64,000 nucleotides of DNA. It comes from Halovibrio variabilis (GTDB lineage Bacteria > Pseudomonadota > Gammaproteobacteria > Pseudomonadales > Halomonadaceae). The stretch is taken from NCBI RefSeq assembly GCF_007991175.1, contig NZ_BJXV01000013.1, positions 62,001 to 126,000 of the forward strand, written 5' to 3'. The translations under genes were made by a program, and so were the position numbers. Shown here in pieces: positions 38,501-46,848 of the stretch. Under the pieces are notes generated by a model. That model saw only the letters and a list, made by a program, of their open reading frames with translations, searched no databases and was not told the DNA's origin. Each line of letters begins with the position of its first letter. Position 1 is the first letter of the stretch.

Positions 38501-38863
38501 ACTCAAGTCAGCCACCGACAGCTGCTGCGATTCCTCCTCGGCCTCGCTCAGCTCACGCTCTAGCCGGGCTAGCTGCTCAGGGGCTTGATCAATACGCGCT
38601 TCTAACGCAGCGAGCCGTTCAGTCACCGATGCAAGCCTTGCATAAGCGTCTAACGCGGCTTCTAAGGCTTCTTTGTCGCTGGCTTGCTCGGCCGTCAGCG
38701 CGTCGGCTTCAATGGCTTCGAGCTCCGCAAGCCTTGAGGCCAGTTCGGCCCGTTCAGGCACGCGTTCTAGTACCTGGGCGTAAGCTGTATTAGGCGTAAA
38801 ACTGCCGTTGATAAGCAGCAGGAACAAACACGTTACGATCCACTGGCTGGCGCATCTCACCAC
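35543..38863 (-). CDS. MscK/MscM-type mechanosensitive channel
   Basis: A 1106-residue large mechanosensitive channel of the KefA/MscK (YjeP) class that releases solutes upon hypo-osmotic shock, fitting a halophile. A signal peptide (ending near residue 29, NTAYA) precedes a long periplasmic coiled-coil region to about residue 480, then about eight additional membrane helices. The MscS core occupies about 865-1090: the pore helix [32 protein letters not shown], and the beta domain [26 protein letters not shown]. The length fits E. coli MscK (1120) and MscM (1107). It ends seven bases from the convergent tlyA stop. Confidence 0.9.
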   Translation of the reverse strand: [1106 protein letters not shown]

Positions 38864-39025
38864 GTTACTTATGCCTCGTTGACATCAAAAACTCCGCAGA
38901 CACGGATAAAGGCGTATTGTCAGACGTTCTGATAGCCAGCGCAATCAGCGCTGTTGACTTCCGCAGGCAGCCTGATAGAAACAGCCTCGACATTTGTCGA
39001 TTCATTCATTTTGCGAGCCACCCTG

Positions 39026-40066
39026 ATGGTCACCATGATCACCCGAAAACTGCTGTTCACGAAGCTTCTCGCCCTACTCAGTCTTGCCGCCTTTAGCGCG
39101 GATGCCCTAGCACAAACACAAGCAGAGATTAAGGCGCGGATACGCGCACTCGACGCTGAACTTTACCAGCTGCATCAACAGCTTCAGCAAGTCGAACAAC
39201 CTAATGACGCCTTACAAGGCTTACCCTTTGACGCGCTACCGGAAGAGACTGCTCGGGAAGATTTAAGCGAGCGCCGTGAGCTGGAGCAGGAGTCAAGTCG
39301 GAACCCTTTTTCAATCACTACCCACCGCACCAATTATCTATTTCCGATCAGCTATAACGACAACCAAAATCGTGAAAACTTTCGCAGTATTTCTGACGAC
39401 ACGCCGGTGGATGGCACAGAGCTAAAATTCCAGCTTAGTGTCAAAGTTAACCTTGCGGAACAATTATTCGGTGACTACGGTGACCTCTATTTTGGCTATA
39501 CCCAGCGCAGCTGGTGGCAGGCCTACAACACAGATGCCTCGTCGCCATTCCGCGAGACCAATTACGAACCCGAAGTGTTTATCGACTTTGACAATGCCTG
39601 GGGGGCGTTAGGCTGGGTGAATACCCGTAATCGGGTGGCTTTCAACCATCAATCTAACGGCCGTTCTGCCCCGCTCTCCCGCAGTTGGAACCGGGTCTAC
39701 CTTGAAAGCATCTTCCAACGCGGCGACTGGGCATTCATCTTGGCGCCGCATTGGCGCGTGCCAGAATCCGCCGGCGATGACGATAATCCCGATATTGAGC
39801 GCTTTATGGGCTACGGCGATATCCGCTTGGCAAAGCGGCTTAACAATAATCATGAAGTGAGTGCTCAGCTGCGTGGCAACCCCAGTGCCGGCAATATCGG
39901 CACCCAAATCGATTACAGCTGGCCCGCCTTCAACAGCTTGCGAGCCCATGTTCAGTACTATTATGGCTACGGTGAGAGCTTGATCGATTACGATCATCGC
40001 GTAAGCCGCCTCAGCATTGGGTTTAGTTTAAACCCTTTATTTAGTGCCTCAGGGCTGAACCGATAG
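39026..40066 (+). CDS. pldA: outer-membrane phospholipase A (OMPLA)
   Basis: A beta-barrel phospholipase A1/A2 of the outer membrane, calcium-dependent and active as a dimer upon membrane damage. The 346-residue precursor has a signal peptide ending ADALAQ and a short coiled N-terminal extension rich in Gln and Glu. The catalytic set is H208, S210 and N222 in FNHQSNGRSAPLSRSWNR, with the same 2- and 14-residue spacing as E. coli H142/S144/N156. The barrel ends RLSIGFSLNPLF. ATGs at 39026 and 39035 are both plausible starts, with weak ribosome sites. It is divergent from the MscK-type gene. Confidence 0.93.
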   Translation: MVTMITRKLLFTKLLALLSLAAFSADALAQTQAEIKARIRALDAELYQLHQQLQQVEQPNDALQGLPFDALPEETAREDLSERRELEQESSRNPFSITTHRTNYLFPISYNDNQNRENFRSISDDTPVDGTELKFQLSVKVNLAEQLFGDYGDLYFGYTQRSWWQAYNTDASSPFRETNYEPEVFIDFDNAWGALGWVNTRNRVAFNHQSNGRSAPLSRSWNRVYLESIFQRGDWAFILAPHWRVPESAGDDDNPDIERFMGYGDIRLAKRLNNNHEVSAQLRGNPSAGNIGTQIDYSWPAFNSLRAHVQYYYGYGESLIDYDHRVSRLSIGFSLNPLFSASGLNR

Positions 40067-40086
40067 GCGCATTCGCTTGTCTGTTC

Positions 40087-40120
40087 GTACGTGACTGCTA
40101 TGCTAATAGCAGTCACGTAC
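40087..40120. promoter_or_regulatory. perfect 15-bp hairpin between pldA and the yqjD-like operon
   Basis: GTACGTGACTGCTAT (40087-40101) is repeated exactly in inverted form at 40106-40120 around a GCTA tetraloop. No T tract follows, so it is not a standard intrinsic terminator. It lies 25 bp before the yqjD-like start, between its ribosome site and pldA, so an operator or a structured mRNA leader is equally possible. Confidence 0.7.
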
Positions 40121-40144
40121 ACTCATTCGTCAAAGGAAGACTTC

Positions 40145-40477
40145 ATGGCTAAACGTCAACCAACGTATTCTACTCAAGCCGATCAACTCAAAGATGATCT
40201 GCGCCACTTAAGCGAAACCGTTGAAGAGCTGGTCAACGCGACGGCCAAGGACGCCAGCGGCGAGATGAACGACCTGCGTAGCCGCGCCGAGCGCCGCTTG
40301 AAAGATACCCGTGAGCGTCTTGAAGCACGCGGTGAACGTATTTATGACGACACCCGCGACTCATTGACCTATCAAGCCGATGCGTGTGACCGCTATGTGC
40401 GCGACAACCCTTGGACAAGCATTGGCATTGGTGCCGCTGCAGGCATGGTGATCGGCTTGCTGCTCGGTCGTCGCTAA
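40145..40477 (+). CDS. yqjD: YqjD/ElaB-type DUF883 protein
   Basis: A 110-residue protein with a long helical N-terminal part (about 10-85, DQLKDDLRHLSETVEELVNA) and one C-terminal membrane helix (RDNPWTSIGIGAAAGMVIGLLLGRR). In E. coli, YqjD is an inner-membrane, ribosome-associating protein of stationary phase. The ATG at 40145 follows AAGGAAG. The stop overlaps the next start (TAATG), and the order yqjD-yqjE-yqjK matches E. coli. Confidence 0.9.
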   Translation: MAKRQPTYSTQADQLKDDLRHLSETVEELVNATAKDASGEMNDLRSRAERRLKDTRERLEARGERIYDDTRDSLTYQADACDRYVRDNPWTSIGIGAAAGMVIGLLLGRR

Positions 40478-40881
40478 TGGCTTTGGGTCCGACCCAACGC
40501 GTCTTCTCTGCCGCCAAACGTTTGCTGAACTCGCTGATTGCTAATAGCGAAACTCGCCTGCGTTTGGCGGTGTTTGAGTTAGAGGAAGAACGTGCTCGCT
40601 TAATGGTCTTGCTGCTTCTCGCCGGGGCAAGCCTGCTGTTGCTTTTATTAGGTATCGCAACGCTGACCGCCTTGGTCGTGGTGCTTTTCTGGGACAGCTA
40701 TCGCTTAATCGCGATTGCGATTAGTGCGGGCGTGCTGATAGGGGCAAGTTTACTGCTAGCGTGGATCGCGATTCGCCAATCAAAGCGCCACTCGCTTTTA
40801 AAAGAAACACTCAAACAGCTTGCCGCTGATCGAGCACTGCTTGAGGAACCAAGTGATGAAACCATCCGCAGACACCGCTAA
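40477..40881 (+). CDS. yqjE: YqjE/phage-holin-like membrane protein
   Basis: A 134-residue protein with two adjacent membrane helices (about 43-65 and 72-95), a helical N-terminus and a charged C-terminus, typical of the DUF1469/Phage_holin_3_6 family to which YqjE belongs. Function is unknown. The start codon overlaps the stop of the preceding gene by one base, and its 3' end overlaps the next gene by 26 bp, so the three are translationally coupled. Confidence 0.88.
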   Translation: MALGPTQRVFSAAKRLLNSLIANSETRLRLAVFELEEERARLMVLLLLAGASLLLLLLGIATLTALVVVLFWDSYRLIAIAISAGVLIGASLLLAWIAIRQSKRHSLLKETLKQLAADRALLEEPSDETIRRHR

Positions 40882-41191
40882 ACCATCCACGAAACCATCC
40901 ACGAAACCATCCACGAAACCACCCAGCCGTGCCGAGCGCAAAGCGCAAATATTAGCCGAGCTTGAGCAGCAGCGCGTCGACATCTTGGTGGATAGCGACT
41001 ACCTGCAACAAGTCGCGTCACCACTGGATAGAAACTGGCAAAGTTTCAAGCTGCCGCTCTACGCTGTCGGTGGCTTTACCGCCTACAAGCTGATGCGCCA
41101 CCCTGGTGGCGCAATGGCGGCAGGCAGAAAAATTCTGGCGGGCTATATGCTACTCAAGAAATTGAAATTATTAGCCAAAGCAGCTAATTAA
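40856..41191 (+). CDS. YqjK-like protein with KPST repeats
   Basis: A 111-residue protein third in the yqjDE operon. The start at 40856 lies inside yqjE and follows GAGGAACC. The N-terminus holds a repeated K-P-S-T tetrapeptide encoded by a 12-bp tandem repeat, then a helical stretch RAERKAQILAELEQQRVDILVDSDYLQQV and a weakly hydrophobic C-terminus. It resembles E. coli YqjK in position, size and the basic helical core; function is unknown. Confidence 0.78.
   Translation: MKPSADTAKPSTKPSTKPSTKPPSRAERKAQILAELEQQRVDILVDSDYLQQVASPLDRNWQSFKLPLYAVGGFTAYKLMRHPGGAMAAGRKILAGYMLLKKLKLLAKAAN
40880..40927 (+). repeat. 12-bp tandem repeat encoding KPST
   Basis: Three exact copies of AAACCATCCACG (40880-40915) and one diverged copy lie in the yqjK-like gene and, at the left margin, touch the yqjE stop. 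The period keeps the frame, so slippage would change the number of KPST units without truncating the protein. Confidence 0.88.
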
Positions 41192-41224
41192 TTTTAACGC
41201 TATTGCATGGGCGAGAGGCGTTGC

Positions 41225-42409
41225 CTAGCAGGACTGCCCGCAGGCTACGCCACTCGCCCACGCCCACTGAAAGTTATACCCGCCAAGCTCTCCCGTTACA
41301 TCCAACACCTCACCAATAAAGCGCAGCTGCGGCAGGCCTTTAACCTCAAAGGTCTTGGACGACACCGCATCGGTATTGACCCCGCCCATGGTGACCTCGG
41401 CCGTACGCCAGCCTTCGGTTCCCGCTGGCTTTAATTGCCAAGTGTTAAGTCTTGCCCCCCACTCATCCAGTGCCGCGTTGGCGTATTGCGCCAGTGGGCG
41501 TGCCGGGTCATGGTCGGGATACCATTCCAATAGCGCTTGCGCCAAGCGTTTCGGGAAGCGCTCGCCAAGCCAGGTAGACAGCTGGCGTTTGGGCGTTGCC
41601 TGACGCGCCTCACGCAGCGATTCCGCCACGCTCTCACCAGGCAACAGGTCAACCGTAAGGTTCTCGCCCGGCTGCCAAACGCTGGATATCTGCAGCATCG
41701 CCGGGCCTGACAAGCCACGGTGGGTAAATAGCATCGGCTCTACGAAGCGGCGGCTATTTGCGCTAACGGCCACGGGTACGCTGACGCCGGAAAGCTCTGC
41801 TGCGCGTGCCTTCCAGGTATCGCTCAAGGTAAACGGCACCAGCCCTGGGCGGGTAGCAAACACTTCTAAACCAAATTGGCGGGCAATATCGTAACCAAAC
41901 CCTGTCGCCCCCATACTCGGAATGGAAAGGCCGCCGCATGCCACCACTACCACGCCTGCATCGATGTTACCTATCGAAGTGCTCAGCCGCATGGCACTGC
42001 CCTGCTGCGCCACGCGGGTAATCTGGGTGCTGAGCTTTATGTCGGCTCCCGCCCATTCACACTCGGTGAGTAGCGCACGTACGATCTCTTTTGCCGAGGT
42101 GGCGCAGAACAGCTGCCCCGGCGTTTTTTCGACGTGTTCAACGCCGTGGCGCTCCACCAGTTCGACAAAGTGTTCAGGCCGGTAGCGTTTGAGGGCCGAA
42201 ATACAAAAGTAAGGATTTGACGAGTAAAAGTGCTGTGGCGTGGTACCCAGATTGGTAAAATTGCAGCGCCCGCCCCCGGACATCAGAATCTTCTTGCCTG
42301 CTTTATTAGCATGATCAAGCACTAACACCCGCTTACCGGCATAGCCTGCTTGCGCCGCGCACATTAAGCCAGCCGCACCAGCACCGATGATGACAACGTC
42401 ATAGATCAT
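41225..42409 (-). CDS. BaiN/HI0933-family NAD(P)/FAD-dependent oxidoreductase
   Basis: A 394-residue flavoprotein. The N-terminus is the FAD dinucleotide-binding motif VVIIGAGAAGLMCAAQAG (about residues 5-22), followed by HANKAGKKILMSGGGRCNFTN, characteristic of the HI0933/YhiN family, and VVVACGGLSIPSMGATGFGYDIARQFG. The C-terminus has FIGEVLDVTGELGGYNFQWAWASG closing the FAD site. The substrate is unknown; BaiN of gut clostridia acts on bile acid intermediates, which is unlikely here. The ATG at 42409 was chosen because an upstream start adds 16 residues before the Rossmann strand. Confidence 0.9.
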   Translation of the reverse strand: MIYDVVIIGAGAAGLMCAAQAGYAGKRVLVLDHANKAGKKILMSGGGRCNFTNLGTTPQHFYSSNPYFCISALKRYRPEHFVELVERHGVEHVEKTPGQLFCATSAKEIVRALLTECEWAGADIKLSTQITRVAQQGSAMRLSTSIGNIDAGVVVVACGGLSIPSMGATGFGYDIARQFGLEVFATRPGLVPFTLSDTWKARAAELSGVSVPVAVSANSRRFVEPMLFTHRGLSGPAMLQISSVWQPGENLTVDLLPGESVAESLREARQATPKRQLSTWLGERFPKRLAQALLEWYPDHDPARPLAQYANAALDEWGARLNTWQLKPAGTEGWRTAEVTMGGVNTDAVSSKTFEVKGLPQLRFIGEVLDVTGELGGYNFQWAWASGVACGQSC

Positions 42410-42503
42410 AATGGACAGCTCATAATGAGGGCGACTCCCGCTGTAAAAAGCAGGCATTCTAACAGGGTCAGGCTTAAAAATTACTATATGATCAGATTAC
42501 CCT

Positions 42504-42520
42504 ATACAATTATTGTATAA
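42504..42520. promoter_or_regulatory. 17-bp palindrome upstream of RND operon 2
   Basis: TATACAAT and ATTGTATA flank a single T, a perfect palindrome 25-41 bp before the adaptor start. This has the form of a TetR-type operator. Its core ATACAATTATTG recurs upstream of RND operon 1. No regulator gene lies beside either operon. Confidence 0.65.
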
Positions 42521-42544
42521 ATAATATCTAACGCTGGGAACACT

Positions 42545-43627
42545 ATGCTTTTGCCCTTTCATCGACAACAGCTGTTGCGAATCACACTGGTGCCCCTCAC
42601 CCTACTGCTGGCCAGTGTGGCGATTGCCCAATCGGCGCCCTCGGTCATCGGCACACGGGCGGTGCTAACCACCTGGTCGGATCCAATTGAAGCGTTAGGG
42701 ACGCTTAGCGCGGATGAGAGCGTCACGCTATCCGCCACCGTCACGGAAATCGTGGCCGATATCAATTTCCGCGACGGCGAGCAGGTCGAAGAGGGGCAAC
42801 TGCTGATTCGCCTGGAGGATGGCGAAGAACAGGCGCAACTAAGAGCCTCTCAGGCACTTCGCGAAGAACGCCGCAACGCCTCAAATCGCGCTTCGCAGCT
42901 TCAAGAGCGCAACCTGGCGGCCCGCGCCGACGTGGAAGATAGCCAGTCGCGTTTACGCCAAGCAGACGCAGACATTCAAGCCATTGAAGCTCAGCTGGCC
43001 AACTACCAAATAAAAGCCCCCTTCAGCGGCCGTGTTGGATTCCGCAATATCAGCATTGGCGCCCTGGTCACCCCAGGAATGGAGCTGGTGACGCTGGATA
43101 AACTGGACGTGATGCAGCTCGACTTCAGCGTGCCTGAGATGTATCTCGGCCGGCTGACGCCTGGGCTAACGCTGAACACCACCACGGCTGCCTACTTCGA
43201 TGAGGTGTTTAGCGGCGAAATTGCCACCCTCGGCACGCGCATCGACCCTATAACGCGCAGCGTAAGCGTCCGCGCTGAACTCGATAATGCCGATGGGCGC
43301 CTGCGCCCCGGCATGCTAATGGAAGTGACCATTCAGCAGCGTGTACGCGACACTATTGTAATTCCCGAAGCGGCGATTGAGCCCAGCGGAGATCGTCACT
43401 TTGTGATGCTGATTAAACAGAGCGACGAAACCACCCGATTAGCTCAGCAAGAGGTCGAGATCGGCGAACGACGCCAGGGTGACGTGGAAATTGTCGAGGG
43501 ACTCGCGGCGGGCGATTTAGTTGTTTTTCACGGCCTGCAGCTGGCCCGGGATGGCCTAGCAGTCAGGTTAATCGGCATTGCCGACGACGAAACCGATATC
43601 CGCGCGTTACTGGAGGCTGACCGCTAA
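42545..43627 (+). CDS. RND efflux periplasmic adaptor 2
   Basis: A 360-residue membrane fusion protein. The signal peptide ends near residue 28 (ASVAIAQS). The lipoyl half-motifs are VTEIVADINFRDGEQVEEGQLLIRLEDGEE and IKAPFSGRVGFRNISIGALVTPGMEL, with a helical hairpin between them (about 95-155) and a beta-barrel and membrane-proximal domain after. No lipobox is seen. GGGAAC precedes the ATG. Its last base is the first base of the pump start codon (TAATG), so the two are coupled. No outer-membrane factor gene is nearby. Confidence 0.92.
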   Translation: MLLPFHRQQLLRITLVPLTLLLASVAIAQSAPSVIGTRAVLTTWSDPIEALGTLSADESVTLSATVTEIVADINFRDGEQVEEGQLLIRLEDGEEQAQLRASQALREERRNASNRASQLQERNLAARADVEDSQSRLRQADADIQAIEAQLANYQIKAPFSGRVGFRNISIGALVTPGMELVTLDKLDVMQLDFSVPEMYLGRLTPGLTLNTTTAAYFDEVFSGEIATLGTRIDPITRSVSVRAELDNADGRLRPGMLMEVTIQQRVRDTIVIPEAAIEPSGDRHFVMLIKQSDETTRLAQQEVEIGERRQGDVEIVEGLAAGDLVVFHGLQLARDGLAVRLIGIADDETDIRALLEADR

Positions 43628-46600
43628 TGCGCTTATCGGATATCTCCGTTCAGCGCCCGGTGCTGGCGATGGTCATCGCGGCGCTGATTATTGCCTTTGG
43701 CCTACTGGCGCTCAATCGTCTGCCGCTGCAAGAGTACCCCACCATCGACCCGCCGGTGGTCACCATCGATACCCGCTATCCCGGCGCCTCGGCTAGCGTG
43801 GTGGAAACGCGCATTACCCAAGTATTAGAAGACCGGATTGCGGGCGTTGAAGGCATAGAGCTGATCACCTCAGAAAGCGAAGACGGCCGTTCTCAAATTG
43901 AGATCGAGTTTGGCATTGATAGCGATATCAACGCCGCCGCCAACGATATTCGCGATCGTATTGCCGGGGCGCTGCGCAACCTGCCCGACGACGCTGACAA
44001 CCCCGAGGTGACCAAAGCCGATAGCAGTGGAGAAGTGGTCGTGTGGCTAAGCCTTTCTGGCGAAGACTACTCAATCACCGAACTGACCGACTACGCTAAT
44101 CGCTTTCTGGTCGACAGCCTTTCCGTTCAGCCTGGCGTTGCTCGAGTGCGTGTCGGCGGCGGTAGCGACTATGCCATGCGCGTCTGGCTGGACCGCAATG
44201 CAATGGCCGCCCGCGGACTCACCGTCAGCGATATAGAAGCGGCACTACGCGCCGAGAACGTGGAACTCCCGGCGGGGTCGCTTGAGTCCGAAGATCGTCA
44301 GTTCATTGTGCGCCTGCCCCGTAGCTTTGCCAGTGCCGAAGATTTTCAACGCTTGGCGCTGAACCCGCCCGCCCTCAATCAGGGCGACAGCGGCTATCTG
44401 GTACGCCTTGCCGATGTGGCACGGGTAGAAGTCGGCGCGGTAGAGGATCGCTCGGTCTTTCGTTCTAACGGCATGCCCATGGTTGGCCTGGGCATGATCA
44501 TGCAGTCGACAGCCAATGTGATCGAGCTTTCCGATGCCGTACAGGTAGAGCTTGAACGCCTGCAGGGCACTCTGCCCGACGGCATGTCCTTGAGCCTGAA
44601 CTACGACGCCTCACTGTTTGTCGCTGGCGCCATTAAGCAGGTCGTTATGACACTGTTTATCGCCATGGGCTTGGTCGTGGTGGTGATCTTTATGTTCCTG
44701 GGTAATTTGCGTACCACTCTGGTACCCGCGGTGACCGTACCGATTGCGGTTATTGGCGCTTTTACTGCCCTGGCGGTGATGAATTTTTCGATCAACCTGT
44801 TAACGCTGTTAGCGCTGGTACTCGCTATTGGTCTGATCGTCGATGACGCCATCGTGGTACTGGAAAACATTAACCGACGCATGCACGACTACGGCGAAAC
44901 CCCGCTCGTTGCGGCTTTTCGCGGTACCCGACAGATCGCCTTTGCAGTCATCGCCACCACCCTGGTGTTGGTGGCAGTCTTTGTGCCACTCAGCATGCTG
45001 CAAGGCGATATTGGCCGACTGTTTTCCGAGTTCGCACTGACCATGGCCGCTGCGGTCGTGGTTTCGACCCTGCTGGCGCTGACGCTCACGCCCATGATGG
45101 CCTCGAAAATCCTTAAGCCGGGCATGCACGACAGCCGCATTGGCAACGCCGTGCAGTGGTTGCTCGGCGGTACTCAGCGCCGCTATCAGGCGTCGCTAGA
45201 GTGGATGCTTAAACTGCGCTGGCTCGTCGTCGCTCTGTTTGCGTTGCTAATTGCCGCCACCGCCTGGCTGGCCACGGCGCTGCCCACCGAATACACCCCG
45301 CAGGAGGATCGCGGCAACTTTATCGTGTTAGTGAATGGCCCTGAAGGTGCCACCTTCGACTACATGATGGACTATATGGATGAGATCGAAGCGCGCATGA
45401 CACCACTGGTGGAAAGCGGCGAGTTAGAGCGCGTGGTGGTTCGCGCCCCGCGTGGCTACGGCAACATTGAAAACTTTAACAGCGGCTTTATTATCGTCAA
45501 TATGGCCGACTGGGGCAGCCGCCGCAGTGCTTGGGAGATTATATCGGAGGTGCGTCAAAGCTTAAGTACCCTGCCAGGCGTGCAGGCCTTCCCTGTAATG
45601 CGCCAAGGCTTTGGTCAACGCACCCAAAAACCGCTGCAGTTTGTGCTGGGGGGCGGCACTTACCAGCAAATTGCCCAGTGGCGCGACACCTTGATTGATC
45701 ATGTGCGCGCCAACAACCCCCGCTTGATGGCGCTGGAGAGCAACTACAACGAAACCCAGCCGCAGTTGCGGGTAGACATCAACTATGAGCGCGCCGCTTC
45801 GCTAGGCGTGACTGTGACAGAAATTGGCCGTACGCTCGAAGTTCTGTTAGGCGGCCGCAACGTCACCCGCTATGTGGACGACGGCGAAGAATACGATGTG
45901 ATTTTAGAAGGTGACCGGAGCCGCCAGAATAGCCCACGGGCGCTGGATAACATTCAGGTGCGCTCAGCACGTAGCGGGGAATTGATTCCTCTGGCAAGCC
46001 TGGTCACCCTTTCCGACTTTGCCGGTGCCAGCACCCTGAACCGCTTTGACCGCATACGGGCGATTACCATTGAAGCCAACCTGGCAGATGACTACCCGCT
46101 TGGTGAAGCGTTGGCATATTTAGAACAGATAGCCGCCGACCTGTTACCCGAAGAGGCGCAAACCAATGTGGCGGGTGCCTCGCGGGACTTCCAACAGGCC
46201 AGCGGCGCCACCGCGTTTCTGCTGATTCTCGGCGCGCTGGTGGTCTTTTTGGTTTTGGCGGCGCAGTTTGAGAGCCTGATTCACCCCTTTGTGATCATGC
46301 TGACAGTGCCGTTAGCCATGAGTGGCGCCCTGCTTGCGCTGTTGCTAAGCGGTCAATCGCTGAATATCTACAGCCAAGTTGGCTTGGTGCTGCTGATTGG
46401 CCTAGCGGCGAAAAACGGCATTCTGATTGTCGAGTTTGCCAACCAACTACGCGACGAGGGTAAAGCGTTTCGAACGGCGTTGATTGAAGCCTCGGTGACG
46501 CGCCTGCGTCCTATCTTGATGACCGCGGTGACAACGATGGCGGGCGCTATTCCGTTGATCGTCTCGACAGGGCCAGGGGCTGAGTCGCGCCTGGTCATCG

Positions 46601-46764
46601 GCACCGTGATTATGGCGGGGGTAGGCTCGGCAACGCTGTTTACGCTGTTTGTGGTGCCTGTGGCTTACGACTTGCTGGCGCGCCACACCGGCTCGCCTGG
46701 GGCGGTCAAGCAACAGCTGGAAGAGGAAATAGCCAACGCACCAAGCGGCGCCTCAGACGTTTAA
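43627..46764 (+). CDS. RND efflux permease 2 (HAE-1 type)
   Basis: A 1045-residue drug/proton antiporter of the HAE-1 class. It starts MRLSDISVQRPVLAMVIAALIIAFG and has twelve predicted helices with two periplasmic domains. The proton relay is intact: D406 and D407 in GLIVDDAIVVLENINRRM (TM4) and K929 in GLAAKNGILIVEFANQ (TM10). Substrates cannot be read from the sequence. A GC-rich inverted repeat follows the stop. Confidence 0.94.
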   Translation: MRLSDISVQRPVLAMVIAALIIAFGLLALNRLPLQEYPTIDPPVVTIDTRYPGASASVVETRITQVLEDRIAGVEGIELITSESEDGRSQIEIEFGIDSDINAAANDIRDRIAGALRNLPDDADNPEVTKADSSGEVVVWLSLSGEDYSITELTDYANRFLVDSLSVQPGVARVRVGGGSDYAMRVWLDRNAMAARGLTVSDIEAALRAENVELPAGSLESEDRQFIVRLPRSFASAEDFQRLALNPPALNQGDSGYLVRLADVARVEVGAVEDRSVFRSNGMPMVGLGMIMQSTANVIELSDAVQVELERLQGTLPDGMSLSLNYDASLFVAGAIKQVVMTLFIAMGLVVVVIFMFLGNLRTTLVPAVTVPIAVIGAFTALAVMNFSINLLTLLALVLAIGLIVDDAIVVLENINRRMHDYGETPLVAAFRGTRQIAFAVIATTLVLVAVFVPLSMLQGDIGRLFSEFALTMAAAVVVSTLLALTLTPMMASKILKPGMHDSRIGNAVQWLLGGTQRRYQASLEWMLKLRWLVVALFALLIAATAWLATALPTEYTPQEDRGNFIVLVNGPEGATFDYMMDYMDEIEARMTPLVESGELERVVVRAPRGYGNIENFNSGFIIVNMADWGSRRSAWEIISEVRQSLSTLPGVQAFPVMRQGFGQRTQKPLQFVLGGGTYQQIAQWRDTLIDHVRANNPRLMALESNYNETQPQLRVDINYERAASLGVTVTEIGRTLEVLLGGRNVTRYVDDGEEYDVILEGDRSRQNSPRALDNIQVRSARSGELIPLASLVTLSDFAGASTLNRFDRIRAITIEANLADDYPLGEALAYLEQIAADLLPEEAQTNVAGASRDFQQASGATAFLLILGALVVFLVLAAQFESLIHPFVIMLTVPLAMSGALLALLLSGQSLNIYSQVGLVLLIGLAAKNGILIVEFANQLRDEGKAFRTALIEASVTRLRPILMTAVTTMAGAIPLIVSTGPGAESRLVIGTVIMAGVGSATLFTLFVVPVAYDLLARHTGSPGAVKQQLEEEIANAPSGASDV

Positions 46765-46790
46765 CCACGGCAATGCCTGAACCCAACTAG

Positions 46791-46818
46791 CAAGGCCGCC
46801 CCGGCGAGGGCGGCCTTG
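46791..46818 (+). terminator. GC-rich hairpin after RND permease 2
   Basis: CAAGGCCGCC pairs with GGCGGCCTTG around an eight-base loop, 27 bp after the stop. There is no clean T tract, so termination may be partial or work through structure. Directly after it, to 46852, runs a CTTA/CTTG tetranucleotide repeat that reaches into the stop codon of the convergent DUF3617 gene. Confidence 0.55.
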
Positions 46819-46848
46819 CAGTGCTTACTTGCTTACTTGCTTGCTTAC

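Noticed and set aside
36687..38863. Long periplasmic coiled coil of the channel considered as a separate gene fused by error
   Set aside because: MscK/MscM-type channels normally carry this extension, and the length (1106) matches E. coli relatives.
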